Shown: positions 33,180 through 45,500 of the stretch, one piece after another
How the letters are laid out: each line of letters starts with the position of its first letter
How positions within the stretch are numbered: the first letter of the stretch is position 1
NCBI GenBank assembly: GCA_019722365.1
Contig: JADFUC010000501.1
Span: forward strand, 372,001 to 436,000
Reading direction: 5' to 3'
Origin: Lithospermum erythrorhizon
Lineage: Eukaryota; Streptophyta; Magnoliopsida; Boraginales; Boraginaceae
DNA length: 64,000 nucleotides
Notes under the pieces: model-generated
What the model saw: only the letters and a program-made list of their open reading frames with translations
Told to the model about the DNA's origin: nothing
Databases searched by the model: none
Position numbers and translations under genes: made by a program

Positions 33180-34085
33180 ATCCGTCAAATGCGAGATGAC
33201 GGTGTTATTGATAGTTGTGAATTGAATTAAACTTTTGTAAAATATATTGGCGTACGATTTTAAGCACCGATGCCGAGTATTAATTTGTCGAGTTTCTCTG
33301 CGGTTGATATTGTAAATATATATATATGAAAAATGAGCGAAAAAAGCATAGTCATATGATGCGTGAGTCGAAATAATGAAAAAGTAATAACAAAAAACAT
33401 GAATTATTAATTTACTTGCTTTGCTCACGTCGGAGACGGACCAAAAATATTATTTTATAAAGTTTAGTAAATAATCGAGTATTAATTTATCGATTTTCTC
33501 TTTGTAGTTGATAATTAACATAAAAGCTGGAAAAAAAAAAAGGAAGAAAAAAAAACTATTTATCTTGGCGTAGATCGCACGGGCCCAAAACCATAAAAAA
33601 TGGGAAAAAAAAAAATCTAATTGGTCGAACTAACTTTTGTAAATATAATAGCGTATAATTTTAAGCTCAATGATGTCAATGTTGCGAAGATCGCAGGCAT
33701 AAAAGTGAATGAGAAGAAAGCTGTCGCACACGGATGATGAATCGCTTGATTGATAATGAATAAAAAATGAAGAGTGAATGAAAGAAAAATAAAGGAATGG
33801 AAACGGATTGGATAAAATGATAAAGGTTGAGATTATAAGGTAATGGATAATTCGTTTATAACAAACGAAGAAACTGTCATGGATGATGAATCGCGATTCG
33901 CCAATGTGAATAGAAGATGAGGTGCAACTTTTAATTCATGAGAGTCTGGCGTTAGCTTTAAAAAAACTTTTAGCGAATGAAAGCGCTCATGAATGATGAA
34001 TCGCGAGGAAAGAAAATAAAGGAATGAAAATGGATTGAATAAAATGCTAGAAGTTGGGGCTGTAAGGTAATGGAGAATTGAGTAT
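33180..34085. repeat. cluster of decayed duplications
   Basis: A ~75-bp phrase (gaaagaaaaataaaggaatg, gattggataaaatg, ataaggtaatggataatt) occurs at 33776-33851 and about 34010-34080. The words gatgatgaatcgc occur near 33734, 33884 and 33995. A gcgtacgattttaagc / gcgtataattttaagc pair and a cgagtattaattt pair lie at 33250-33300 and 33475-33670. It is probably an old amplified or transposon-derived area with no coding capacity. Confidence 0.55.
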
Positions 34086-34713
34086 AGAATATTTGAGGTC
34101 TGACTTCGATGGGCACATGGCCTTACAGCGTTATTTCTTTATGCTACTATTAGCCAGATAAAGAGCTAGTATCATTAATGGTTCTTGTCAAACTCTTCTC
34201 CAACCTATTGCAAGTATATGCTAACATGATCATGATTAAGCTCGTAGTGATGTCATGGGGCGTAGATGATAGTGTGTGATGCTTACACTTTATATACTAA
34301 CATAAATTCGAGTAATTTAGATATTCATATTAAAAGATACTTAAAGCAATAAGTTTCACATTACATACTTTTTTAAGCACCATAAACATAATTTAAGAAC
34401 CATAGAAAAGTAAATGGAATTAGGAGAAACTAAAAAATCAAAATTAAACACAAACTAACCAAAATATATTGTTTGGTCAATTTTTAACACAACATACATT
34501 AAAAATCTAAATTTTACATCCAACAAAAATTGAAAATAGTTAGAATCGCACTTCAAATTGTAATTCAACATCTAGAATCCATGTTCAAATTATTATCCAT
34601 TATATATCCATCCGCCAGATCATTCATATTTAAAAAAAAAAAAACTAATATGAAAGGTTGTCATAGAAAACAAAAGAAGTACATACAAGAATAAAAAACA
34701 ATTGAACTGAACT

Positions 34714-34827
34714 ATATTGATGGTGTCGATCATCTCTCTGCTTTGGGTTGCCATCAACCCTCCGGGAGGAAACACACAATTGACAAATTGGAGGCTCATT
34801 CCAGTTCCCTTGATTTTTTACTTGCAT
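34714..34827 (+). pseudogene. possible PGG-domain relic (ankyrin-repeat membrane protein)
   Basis: The plus-strand frame reads MVSIISLLWVAINPPGG. PGG domains of plant ankyrin-repeat membrane proteins typically have a hydrophobic helix ending in a very similar NPPGG. A stop codon lies 12 nt before this stretch and no ankyrin repeats are visible, so it could be a relic or chance. Confidence 0.25.
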
Positions 34828-34934
34828 AGTTCAACTAGATTTCTTTATTCATTCAAATATTATTACTCATCTTTTATCATATTATATGATTCTTGTTATC
34901 TCCTTTTCAAGTCTTGTTATCTTAGGGAACAATG

Positions 34935-35306
34935 TCAAGAGTCCAGACATGAGACATTATTTGTACTCCGTATTTCAAAAACCTTACAGTTGAAATTACA
35001 GTAAAAGAAGGTACATTCATAGCATATGCTAAAAGAAAAGTTTCTGATGTTTAAATAGCACCCACGATGACTTTTGTAGAACGCCTCATTATCTCCCCCG
35101 ACTACAGTATGGCCCCCGACACGAGACCATCTGAAGAAACAAGTTTTACCAACACCAAAAACTAAACACATAATCAAAAGTTGCATGCATCTTAACTTCT
35201 CCTGAATATGGTGGTGTTGGAGAAGAAAAGCAACCATGAAAAAAGATGATAAAATCAAAGCAATGAAGAACAAAAGAGAACAAGATTTAAGAGATGAGAA
35301 AGCCAT
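34935..35306 (-). CDS. possible small secreted peptide precursor, unrecognised
   Basis: The minus-strand frame of 123 codons begins MAFSSLKSCSLLFFIALILS, a strong signal peptide or membrane anchor (hydrophobic about residues 9-30). It is followed by a short Cys- and basic-rich region with no known domain. Supporting context: a TATAAATA box about 45-55 bp upstream, a CT-rich leader, and a good ATG context. The distal part after about residue 55 may be read through an intron: TTTCTTCAG near 35127 is a good acceptor, after which another frame gives a short Cys-containing tail (MVSCRGPYCSRGR and stop). I could not assign it to CLE, IDA, CEP, PIP, RALF or EPF families. Coding status is uncertain. 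Confidence 0.35.
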   Translation of the reverse strand: MAFSSLKSCSLLFFIALILSSFFMVAFLLQHHHIQEKLRCMQLLIMCLVFGVGKTCFFRWSRVGGHTVVGGDNEAFYKSHRGCYLNIRNFSFSICYECTFFYCNFNCKVFEIRSTNNVSCLDS

Positions 35307-35351
35307 GATTATGAGAATCTAATGAATGTAGAGAAGGAAGGGGAGAGTGAT

Positions 35352-35360
35352 ATTTATAAG
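35352..35360 (-). promoter_or_regulatory. TATA box for the putative secreted-peptide gene
   Basis: The minus strand reads CCTTATAAATATCAC, with TATAAATA 46-54 nt before the ATG at 35306, followed by a CT-rich leader. Spacing suits a short 5' leader. Confidence 0.5.
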
Positions 35361-35980
35361 GAGTGAATGAATGAAATCATAATAAAATTAGGACTCATTA
35401 ACCGACTCAATTGTGAAATAATTTGCTCTAAAGTTAGCATAATAGGCGGTAGTAATTAGTTGCAATTAGGATTTATAATAGTTCTAGTGTCTTCCAGAGG
35501 AGGAGTTGCAAATGTAATAGGACTAACATCTAAGCTTTAGTCAACAAACTTGGTTTATTAAGTATTATTATAAAACTTAATTTATAATATTTTAATGAAA
35601 ATAGTGTTCGAAACATGTTCTAATATGAACACTAGTTTTTGCAAAAAAAGAAATATATGATTTTTCAAGAAACCAATAACTACTATTGATGATTCAGCAA
35701 TAACCAGTAATCATACAATAATGAGAATAATTAAATATTGTAAAGACCCAAACCACTAAACTGAACAAGGGTTCAACATGGAATATATGTTCTACTTACA
35801 GTATTCCTGATTTCTCAACCATAAAACAAGGGCACTGAGAAACGGTGGATGATTATATTTCACAAACAGAAACCATGGCTTAAAAGCTTGGCTGCCATGA
35901 ATCTCAAACTACATACTTAGTTGTTACTTCTTTGTTAGGTTAAGTTCCTAAGAATCGTTTAGTGAAAATGCGGCTAACTT

Positions 35981-38900
35981 TCATTGATCGCTCTGTGCAG
36001 GCTCTTCTTCTCGCCCTGAGTATCGAGTATCATAGCCAAGATGGTCATTCTGAGTAGACTTGAGAGTTTCCTCTCCAGCAACATCACCAAGTCTTTCCTG
36101 CAAAAACAGACAGATAATCCATAAACAGTGACATTTGAATATGGTAATGATCGGTATGCTTCGTCTATAGCATGAGAAAAACCGAAAGGTTGGATAAAAC
36201 TTGTAACAAAGCAAGGCAAATAACTGAGAAATAAAATAAATCCAAAAGCTTAGAGAACCAACCTAGAAATCGACATGCCAAAGTAAAAGAATTCAAAAGA
36301 CGGTCATTTACAGCTCATTCCATCAGTGAGAAAGGTGGACTATTAACTAAATTTTGACACACACATCTACATCACCAAAACGTCACACCAAAATCTCATA
36401 CGTGCTAGGCAGAAAACTAAACAGGGTAGCAGTAATCTTGTAAGATTCAAGGTAACAAAATACCTTAAGAGATGCATTTTGAGCAAGTATTTGTTCATAT
36501 TCACTCCTCAATCGATTCAATTCTGCTTTAAGAGACGTGTTCTCTGCTGTCAAAATTTCGGCACGTTGGGCCAACTCATCACATTCTGCCTGAGAACGAT
36601 GTGGCAGGTTAAACAAATGAACAAGCAAGTCAACTACTCAAGATTAAATCATAAATATACTAATCTGGAAGCAGATTTCTTCTCACCTGCTTGCGCAATC
36701 TTGATCTACGAGCAGATTCCCTGTTCGATTGTTTTCTTTTCTGTCTTTTAAGTTCCCTTTCATCCTGAACATGAAAAACAAAAATAAATTTGGTCACAAC
36801 TGATAAGAACCCACTCCCAGACAGGGAAAACATTTCACAAGGCTAAAGTAACAAAGGACAAACAAATGTGAGGAATGCATAACCATAACAATGAAAACAT
36901 CTCTGGTTAGTTATTAAGGTCATACAAAACCTAACATCTCATCCAGAAAACATAGTAAGGGTTCATGGGAGGAAGAAGCATAAGTCAATAGCACAGACAG
37001 GACAATGAACCATTACCCAGATCTGAGACTGGAAATTATCCCGGGATCCAGCAGAGACCATGCCTCCTGCGACTGGAGCAGATGATACCTTCCCGCATAT
37101 AGCTGGGATAGCTGAAGGAGTGCCAGTCCCCCAATACTCCATTCCAATGTTCAAGTTCGTTGTTGGACCAGGAGGACCTCCTGCAATAGGAATTGGCATG
37201 ATAGCCATTGTCTGATTTACCATCGAATGAGGGGCATTAGGTCCCCCAGTCTGAGTGGGAGCTCGATTACCATTTTCAGCTGTAAAAGGAGTTATATTAT
37301 GGTCCTATTTAATGGAATTGTCAAACGAGTGCCTTCAAATCAAGAATATCAATTACCTGAATCTTTTCTGCTTCCAGACCTCACTTGTGACTCCTACCAG
37401 TAAAAAGAAACAGCATCATTCCTAAATGAATCGGTAAGGGTAATATTGGACGGATAACTGGATATAGCAAAATTAATTAGTTGTTTCCAACTTTAAACTC
37501 GTTAATTGAGGAAGGGATTCAATCTTCCAGGATCAATTCAAGACGCACAAGAAAGAGTTTAAAGAGGCAACATCAAGGGGGAGGGCAGATGTGCAAAGAC
37601 TTATTAACTCATGCATTAGTTTCATACTCACTTTTTGTCATCAAACTACATTTCTTAATCTAAACCATGTATTATGTACTGTGATATCCCCATAACGACT
37701 TGCCCTCACTATGAACACTTCACTATAGTTTTATGTAGATATCCTAAAATACCTACATTTTGAGAATTTGCGTCACTTCCGTCACTGGAACCTTCACTTC
37801 CGCTTTCAGCACTGCATATCAAATAGGAAGAAGAAAAAAGAATCATAATCAATTCGATATAAGATGAGTTATATCTGGATAGATACAAAGAAAAGCCAAT
37901 TGAAAGTAAACTACACCCCATCAGATGTGTAGATCAAGTCATTATGGACCCATAATATTGTAGTTTGTAGTAGCCCACTTGAACACATAAATAAGTCGTG
38001 TAGTGCCCTTTCATTACTTTCAAGGGGTTTTCTCAATATGGATGGCAAACATATCAAAGTTACAATGGTATTTGGTGCAGTATCTATACTACCTCCATCC
38101 CTATTTCTTAGGGGGTTTTTTTCTTTTTCAGAAAACTCAATATAGGTTAATATTTTGACCGATATGTATGATGAAAATTGGAGGAAGAATTGGATATGAG
38201 AGAAGAATTCAAATGATTGGTAAAGTTTGTGCAAAAGTAAAGCTCCCTTGCAAATTGGGATGGGGGAGTAACATTTATCTGGGTGGGTGCAACAATTTCA
38301 ACACAAAGAGGTTAGGAACAATTAAAATTTTTATGGGGAATTCGGTGCATTTTAGATTTTATAAAGAGTTTGGTGCAACTTTAATCCTAACTACTTACTC
38401 TACAAAAGTTAAAAGTTTAGATAATTAGATTCCTCAAAGGAATAATTGCTATAAAAAATATCAGTTGTGCCATGGCATGTAATCTTTAGTCATCATCATA
38501 CCTCTTAGAATAAGCTCCATTTGCTGATCCTCCTGATGACTTACCAGGTTCACCATTCTTCAACTCGATCGTCTTCAAATTGCCAAGACTCCCTTTTGAT
38601 CGTTTAATAGGAAGCTTTTCCTTATCCACTTCTATGTTTCCCGTGGTATTAATCTGTGAACAATTTGAAGACCATCCATCTTTAAGGGCAAGATGGGGGT
38701 TTGAGGGAATTGAAACATTTAATTTGGACAGACAGATACTCACGGAAGCTTCAGGGATGCCATTTGGGGAAGGCATTGCAAACGGACTGAACGGATAAGA
38801 TCCCTAGATAGTTGAAAAAAGTAAGTAATATCATATTCATGAAATGGATGGAAGCCTTTTTGTTCTTAACAACCATATTAAGACTATGATGAAGATACCG

Positions 38901-39822
38901 GTGGCATATGTGGATGAGCATATATCCCACCAGGTGGATACATCGCCATGTATGGATGCGGTGGAGTACCATAAGGTGGCATGAGATGCTGGAACATGCA
39001 AAACAATACATAAGGGATATCAAAGATTATACATACTTGTAACATAACATCACAAACAATATATGCCTTCCCTTGAGGAACAAGGTCCAAATAGTCCATG
39101 TAAGGACAAAGATGATTGAATGACGAAATCAAGTAACTCGGAATTCAAGAGGGCAGATGAATAAGCAGGAGGAATATGATCACGAGGGGACATAAGAATT
39201 AACATGTGATATAGAAAAAGAAAAATAATTACTTGAAGATCATAAACAAGCATGTGAACTTTCCATCAATTAAATTGTACTCCAACTCATATGGATGTAG
39301 TGATGTGGTGCATATGAGTGCATGGGAATAAACAGTAACATGGTTAAAATGCCACTGTACCGGCATACAGATAAATTCAAACCCAACATTTGACATCCTA
39401 TTTGACTTCAGACCTTCTATCGAGTTGTTCAAACTGGTATTAAATTGGTAGCACAAAACTACCTGCACTCCCCACATATATGGATGAGCTTGAGGGCTAG
39501 ATGCCAAGTACCCATGAGGAGGCATAGGAGAAAATGCCTGCATGAGAACCTATGAATATGGTATACATCTAAGAAAACTCTGTATAAAATTTGCTTCATG
39601 AAAACTAACCTGAAACCCAGACCACTCCGGATTAACTGTGCTAGTTGTTGTGGCCAAAGATGGCTCCTGGATGATGTAAAAAACTAATTAGTAACATAAC
39701 ACCTTGATTAATACTGAAACTAGTTAAGTGTACTACATGTAAGTTACCTGAGCTATAGGAGTTTTAGGCTCTTTTCCTTCCGTTTCCTCTTTCGAGGATT
39801 TCTCCATCTCACTACTACCCAT
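35981..39822 (-). CDS. bZIP G-box-binding factor (bZIP16/bZIP68/GBF type)
   Basis: Twelve coding exons give 394 residues: 39748-39822, 39610-39666, 39463-39537, 38899-38988, 38744-38803, 38502-38653, 37757-37811, 37357-37393, 37017-37279, 36687-36764, 36464-36589 and 35981-36097. Group G bZIPs bind CACGTG G-boxes in the nucleus and act in light and redox control. The proline-rich N-terminus has the family signature: [37 protein letters not shown], and [21 protein letters not shown] Ser/Gly-rich middle includes [14 protein letters not shown]. The basic region has the N-x7-R core NRESARRSR with adjacent KRQKRKQ. The zipper leucines run from [20 protein letters not shown] to [13 protein letters not shown]. 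The short conserved Arg-rich tail is also typical. For exon 7 I used donor AAT/GTAGGT because it alone keeps frame. A leader intron with duplicated donors lies upstream. Confidence 0.95.
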
Positions 39823-39864
39823 AGTATGATTGTTTCACGTACTTAGAGACCTTTTCAAACCATC

Positions 39865-41014
39865 CTGTTATTTCCACTCATTAGCCAACTAAAACCAAGG
39901 TCTGCAAACTATATATATACATATATATATATACACACACAAATGTGAGTCTGTGATTTGTAAATCTGAATCAGCACGTGAAACAAATTATTTTGCCAGA
40001 ATTCAGAACTCGACAAATCAGTAGCTGAAGAGATGGATTGCATTTTTCAACTGTCCATCAAAGGGAAACTACAAACAGAAAAACAGACTTGGCAACTATT
40101 TAATCCAAACTTCAAATTGGACATCCTTCTACCAGAAAAAATATAGCAATTGAAAGACGGAGACCATAAACTTCATCTGCACCTAAATTGGCCTAAACCT
40201 TAAAATATTTGAAGATACTATGGAGGTTCATACATATATACTCAAAAGGATACAAGCACCAGCAGTTAAGTATGCATTTACAAGCCTTACGAAGATGTTC
40301 AAATGAACTGCTACATAAAACACAAAGTTAAGCAAAGTCACGTCAATCAAGTAGAAAACACTATCTATAAGATCATGTCCAGTTTGATCATAAATTGTCA
40401 TAAATAACAAACTTTGCGGCTTTAATTGACACACATAACATGAATTTGAATCAAAATTATCATATTAATAGTAAAGTACACGAAAAATACAATCTTTGGA
40501 CATATTCTTCACCAAGTTTTATACAAATCCTAAATTAATCTCTTTTATCCAACAAAAAATTTAAAAATCTAGGAAAAACTTAATCTTTAACATAAATCAC
40601 CTTACCCAGAAACAAAAAAAGCTCCAACTCAGCAATAAAACCCTAGATTTATCTCTCTTATCCAACAAAAAAATAAAAATATAGCAAAAACTCAATATTT
40701 AACATAAATTAGCTTACCCGGAAACAAAAAAGCTACAATTCAGCAACAAAAAATTAAATTCAACTTATTTATCCAATAAAAAGGAATAAAAACATAGCAA
40801 AAACTCAATCTTTAACATAAATTAGCTTACCCAGAAACCAAAAAGCTACAATTCAGCAACAAAACCCTAAATTTAACTCTCTTATTCAACAAAAAAATAA
40901 AAATCTCAAAAAATATTAATATTTAATATAAATTAGCTTACCCAGAAACAAAAAAAAAGCTAAAATTCAGCAACAAAATAATAAAAACTTAATCTTCAAC
41001 ATAAATTACCTTAC
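39865..41014 (-). other. 5'-leader intron of the bZIP gene
   Basis: The acceptor AATAACAG ends at 39865, 42 nt before the ATG, and the upstream donor is TTTGTG/GTAAGG at 41014. The leader upstream of it carries AAACCCTAAC, a common plant leader or telo-box-like motif, near 41200. Four further GTAAG donors in a tandem array lie inside the intron. Confidence 0.6.
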
Positions 41015-41060
41015 CACAAACAAAAAAAGCTGCAATTCAGTAAAAAAATCCCCAGCTGAA
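40570..41060 (-). repeat. tandem repeat of the bZIP leader splice-donor region, five units
   Basis: Units of about 110 bp each contain, on the minus strand, GCAACAAAACC-like sequence in complement, then AATTGTAGCTTTTT, GTTTCTGG/GTAAGC and AATTTATGTTAAAGATTGAG. GTAAG donors lie at 41010-41014, 40937-40941, 40826-40830, 40713-40717 and 40601-40605. Spacings are 73, 111, 113 and 112 bp. Confidence 0.82.
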
Positions 41061-41249
41061 TCAACAAATTGTTGAAAACAATAAAATTTGATATAATTCG
41101 ATTATATTATATAATGTATAAGCTGAATTAAAATAATAATTAGGTTTTAATTAAATTATTGTAGAAAATTGGGGAATTGATTATGTAGAATAAAAGTTAG
41201 GGTTTGTAATTGATCTGATTGAATAATGGTCAACGTGGACTTGTTTCAA

Positions 41250-42551
41250 CGGATGAGATAAGCTACAGCGTGGCCATACATGTAGGATGGACCATATGAT
41301 TTGGTCAAACTTGGATAATTGTCACCTAATCTGTGATATTTTGTAACGATCTGCCTTTTACTATTCGCCGAGTCAGCTTCAATAGACAGACTTCGAACTA
41401 ATACAATACCGCAAAACCACGTCACAGCGTAAAACACTGCATGTGTTCCGCACGACACTTTGACCAAGAAAAGTCGTCATGTAGACCTAACTTACGACCT
41501 TCGCTCACAAAAACCCACTTACTCCACCAACTCAACACCACCAACTCAACACCCTCGACGGCTAAATTTTAATACGTTATATATGGCCAAGATTTTTTAA
41601 AGTATCATATACAGTATAAAAATTTCATATAAACACTGAATCTAACGTAAATCATTTCTAGTCACGGCCAAATGTAATGCACCGAAAAAATTTGAAAATC
41701 GTGGCACCAATAGTCTTTGAGGTTATAATCAATTTGTTAAGGGTAATTTTGACAAACAACTTTCATTAAATTCACTCACATATTTTAATTAATCTAACCG
41801 TACTTCATTTTTAACCTATCCATCCCTAAATATGTTTTATTTGGGCGTCGCACCAAATTAAACGGAGCACATCTTATCCATGAAACCCATCCTTTGAGTG
41901 GTAGATTGTGGAATGAAGAAAAGTGACTATAGCCCTTGTTGGTTCCATGTAGATTACCTTCATTATATTTATTCCCTGTTTCAATCGTCTAATTATTCAA
42001 TTTTCATTGAATGTTTTGAATTATTTCAATTTTATGTATCACCGAGAACCATAGTCTTATTGAAAAATAAAAGATGCTCTCAAATGAGGAGAGTACTTAT
42101 ATATTGTGTAACATGGAGTACAATACAGTAAAGACATGTATATAAGCTTGATTAGTGAATAATCATGTGAACTAGATGAAGGTTGACTCTCAAATAAACC
42201 ATCATACCTAATTACTTAATTATCTACCCTCTTTAGGTTACAAAATGGACCCCTGTCAATCTACATGCACTATTTCAAAGTACTTGACAAACACCATTAG
42301 TTCCATATGGTTTCGTTTATTTTCTTTAAGCTTAAGAACCTAATTCGAACTCGTACAAGAACATAAACGTGTTGCACTATCTCCACAAAGTTACATTCAT
42401 CGACTGCAGCACCGGACTGCAAATGATACATAAATACCGCTTTTATTGTAAGGCGAAACATATAGTCACAATGAGGTAGATCAGATTAACTGCCTACCAT
42501 AAAATCTTTCGAAACCTCTCTATCTTTGAAATTTGTTGTACTGAAAAAATG
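41250..42551. other. intergenic: bZIP promoter and PMK 3' region
   Basis: No gene is supported. Sequence near 41450-41560 is GC-richer with repeated ccaactcaacacc words. The right end contains the PMK 3' untranslated region. Confidence 0.4.
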
Positions 42552-45500
42552 CTATTGAATCTGCATGGAAGAAACGCCAGATGTAACTTCCTTTGCTCGC
42601 GGATCATTGTTCTCTAAAAGAACGCCATTTGGATCTTCTCTTACTAGCAGGGCAAGAACATTTTGGCCACTCCATGATTTAATAACCTTGTCACTTGCAT
42701 CACCCAAAGTGACAGCAAACACGGCATCAAATCCGCCTGCACCAGGGACGCCAGCCAAAATAACTCCTTCCATATTCGTAGTAGAATCTAAAAGCCGAGT
42801 TTGTGATTCTGGCTCTATCTGCGAACACCATAAATATAAAAGCAAGATCAATATAATTTGTTGGAGGCAAATGTGGATGCTATAATTTTAATATTCAGTT
42901 GTCTATGGACAGATTTGAAGTCTATTTAAGATGGTTTTTCTAGACATAATTTGCACACTCACCGGTATTCCTGCAGCCTCACCCATCTTACGCATATGAT
43001 GTCTGATCTCAAGCATGGCATCTTTTGCCCCAATCAATGCTTTAACAATGTCTGCTTGGCTTGGTTCAGTTGCTACCCCCAACCACTGTAGTCCATAAAT
43101 GGGTACAAAGATTAACAAACAAAATCTGACAGCTCATAATGAAGGAAATAAAAATTTGATAACATTGAAAAGATAGTGAACTATTTTCTACTGGTAAGAT
43201 TGATTGACCAGTTTGGAGGTTCCATTATGAGGGTAAGATTCCTTTGTATACTCATTCAGTCATGTTATTAGCTAGTATATGGGGTCTTCAAGTGAATGAA
43301 AGACTCGGGTTACGCTGTTACGGATTTACCTTCTCTGAAGGTAGTGTACTGCAGTTGTTGATAACATCTTTGTAAACATCAAAACTCATCCTAGCCAAGT
43401 TGCTTAAGGTGTTAAGTTGCATCTCGAGTGCAGCATTCCCTTCTGATAACTTTCTCCAAGTCTCAATCGAAGTTTGAGGGTCCGATTTCTGCCACTTCTT
43501 CACAGCACCTACCATTGATGGTGTAGATGACCCCCCAGTTCCAGGCTCTCCTAATAGCTGCAAGTAGATCATATCGTGTCAAGCAATAAAGACAACACAG
43601 TCTCTGCATATTAATTGAATGGATCCGACAACTATGATTTCAAGTACCAGACTGCTGATTTCCCACTTCAATTTTTTTCGAAGTTTGAAGTTTTAAAATG
43701 TCAATCTGACCCATCCTGACAATATTGAGAAACAGAACTATAGGGAGTTGAACTGGACAATGATTTATAAATAACTTCAAGTTACAGGATATCCCCAAGT
43801 CCTCAAAGTGGTGTAGAAAAGTGCAAAATGAATTGTGACTTGGAGAGGTTATCTATGTTCTGACTAAAAGAATTGGATTTTGAACTTACTTGCATCTTTT
43901 TTGGACGCAAGAAAAATGTGAGATCACCCCTCTAGCAAACTCAAGAATTTTCCTTTTTCCTGAATTATGCTTGCTCATTCTACAACTAGACCAATCTATA
44001 TAGCTAATGGGGTGCTCCAACTAGACCAATTTCAACAAAAACTGATTTCTGATAAAATGATATGACCAACTACTCGTCGAACAATACAGTGCATTCAAAC
44101 AGAAATGGTAACAGCATATGAATGGGGAATGACTTAGAAGTGTCATCAATGGAGGCAATGCGAACTTAGTCCTTTCATGGTCCCACTTGGCCTTTAAGAT
44201 GTCATTGATGACTTCTTCTAGTGGTGCTGCTTTTAAAGCATTCTGCAACTCAGAATTTTTCAGTAATAAAGAAGAAACTTCCTACTAAAACATTGTAAAA
44301 CCTACGATACTCCAAAACATATAATAAATGAAGGCTACCGATAACTCTTCCAATGATCTGTATACACATTTTATAGCTCATTAGTAAATGCCACATGCAT
44401 TGATAAATCTCTACGGTGAAGAAAGATCATTGCCACGTTTGAAGAAGTTCTGAAAGAAAATTTATCTCACAATGCAACTGATAATTGGCATCAGATAGGG
44501 ACTATCATTTACGACCAAGGGGGTTTGAGAAAGGATACCTGTGCAGAAGAAATCACATCCGGCGAAAACCGGACATAACGTTGACTGCCATAAACAGCGG
44601 AGCTAACATCAAACCCACTTCCAACTTTACCCTGGGCAATACAGTGAGCAGTCTGAGCAATCATGTGGACTGTATCAAGATCCTCACTATTATCTTTTAC
44701 TGATGAAAGATTAACAACTCCCAGATAATGAAGCAAAGAAGCAACAACTGCAGTAGTCATAGCTGCTGAAGATCCCAACCCAGTCTTCGCAACTTCAGGT
44801 TTGCTATCTTGCCCACCAGACTCTTCTTTGTTGAAGGCGATTGAAGTAAAGGGTGGCAGAGAAGACAATGATTCAGGTGTCAGAGGAAGTCCACGAGCTT
44901 CAATCTGCAGAGAGAACAGATCAAAATTTTGATAACCAAGACATAGAGAAAGGTGACGAGGTTATATCTCCAGTTCTATATAAAAGTTTCATCATTAGGT
45001 CAGTTGGGGTTTGAGATCATATACACGGAACCACTAGTTCCAATGAAAGAGTTTCTCTCAAAAATAAAAGTTTCATCATGTGTAGTTAGGCAAGACTTCT
45101 GGTGCTACTTCAGCTCTTGGTGTAATTTATAAGTTATAACTTTTTCAACAAGAAATAAGTGTAGGAGAAGGGGACGATTACCCATTCCAGTACCAGGGGT
45201 TTATAGGTAATATGCAATACCTGATGAGATTGCATATCTTAACAGTAAATAAAGGGATGCTTTACATAAATTGTTCGTGTTCTCATCATATGATGAGAAA
45301 GTGTTCTATGCATAAAGAAAAATTATCTCAGTAGTTCAGAATTTAAAATTATAGCTTTAAGAGAGAATACTATAACATGGAAGCATCCTCAAGATCTTTT
45401 GAAATCTGTAATAGTATATAGAAAGATGGAATACCTGATTCCGATATGAATAGAACTCATTGCAGCCTAATATTGTAATATCTAAACCTGCATAAGCATA

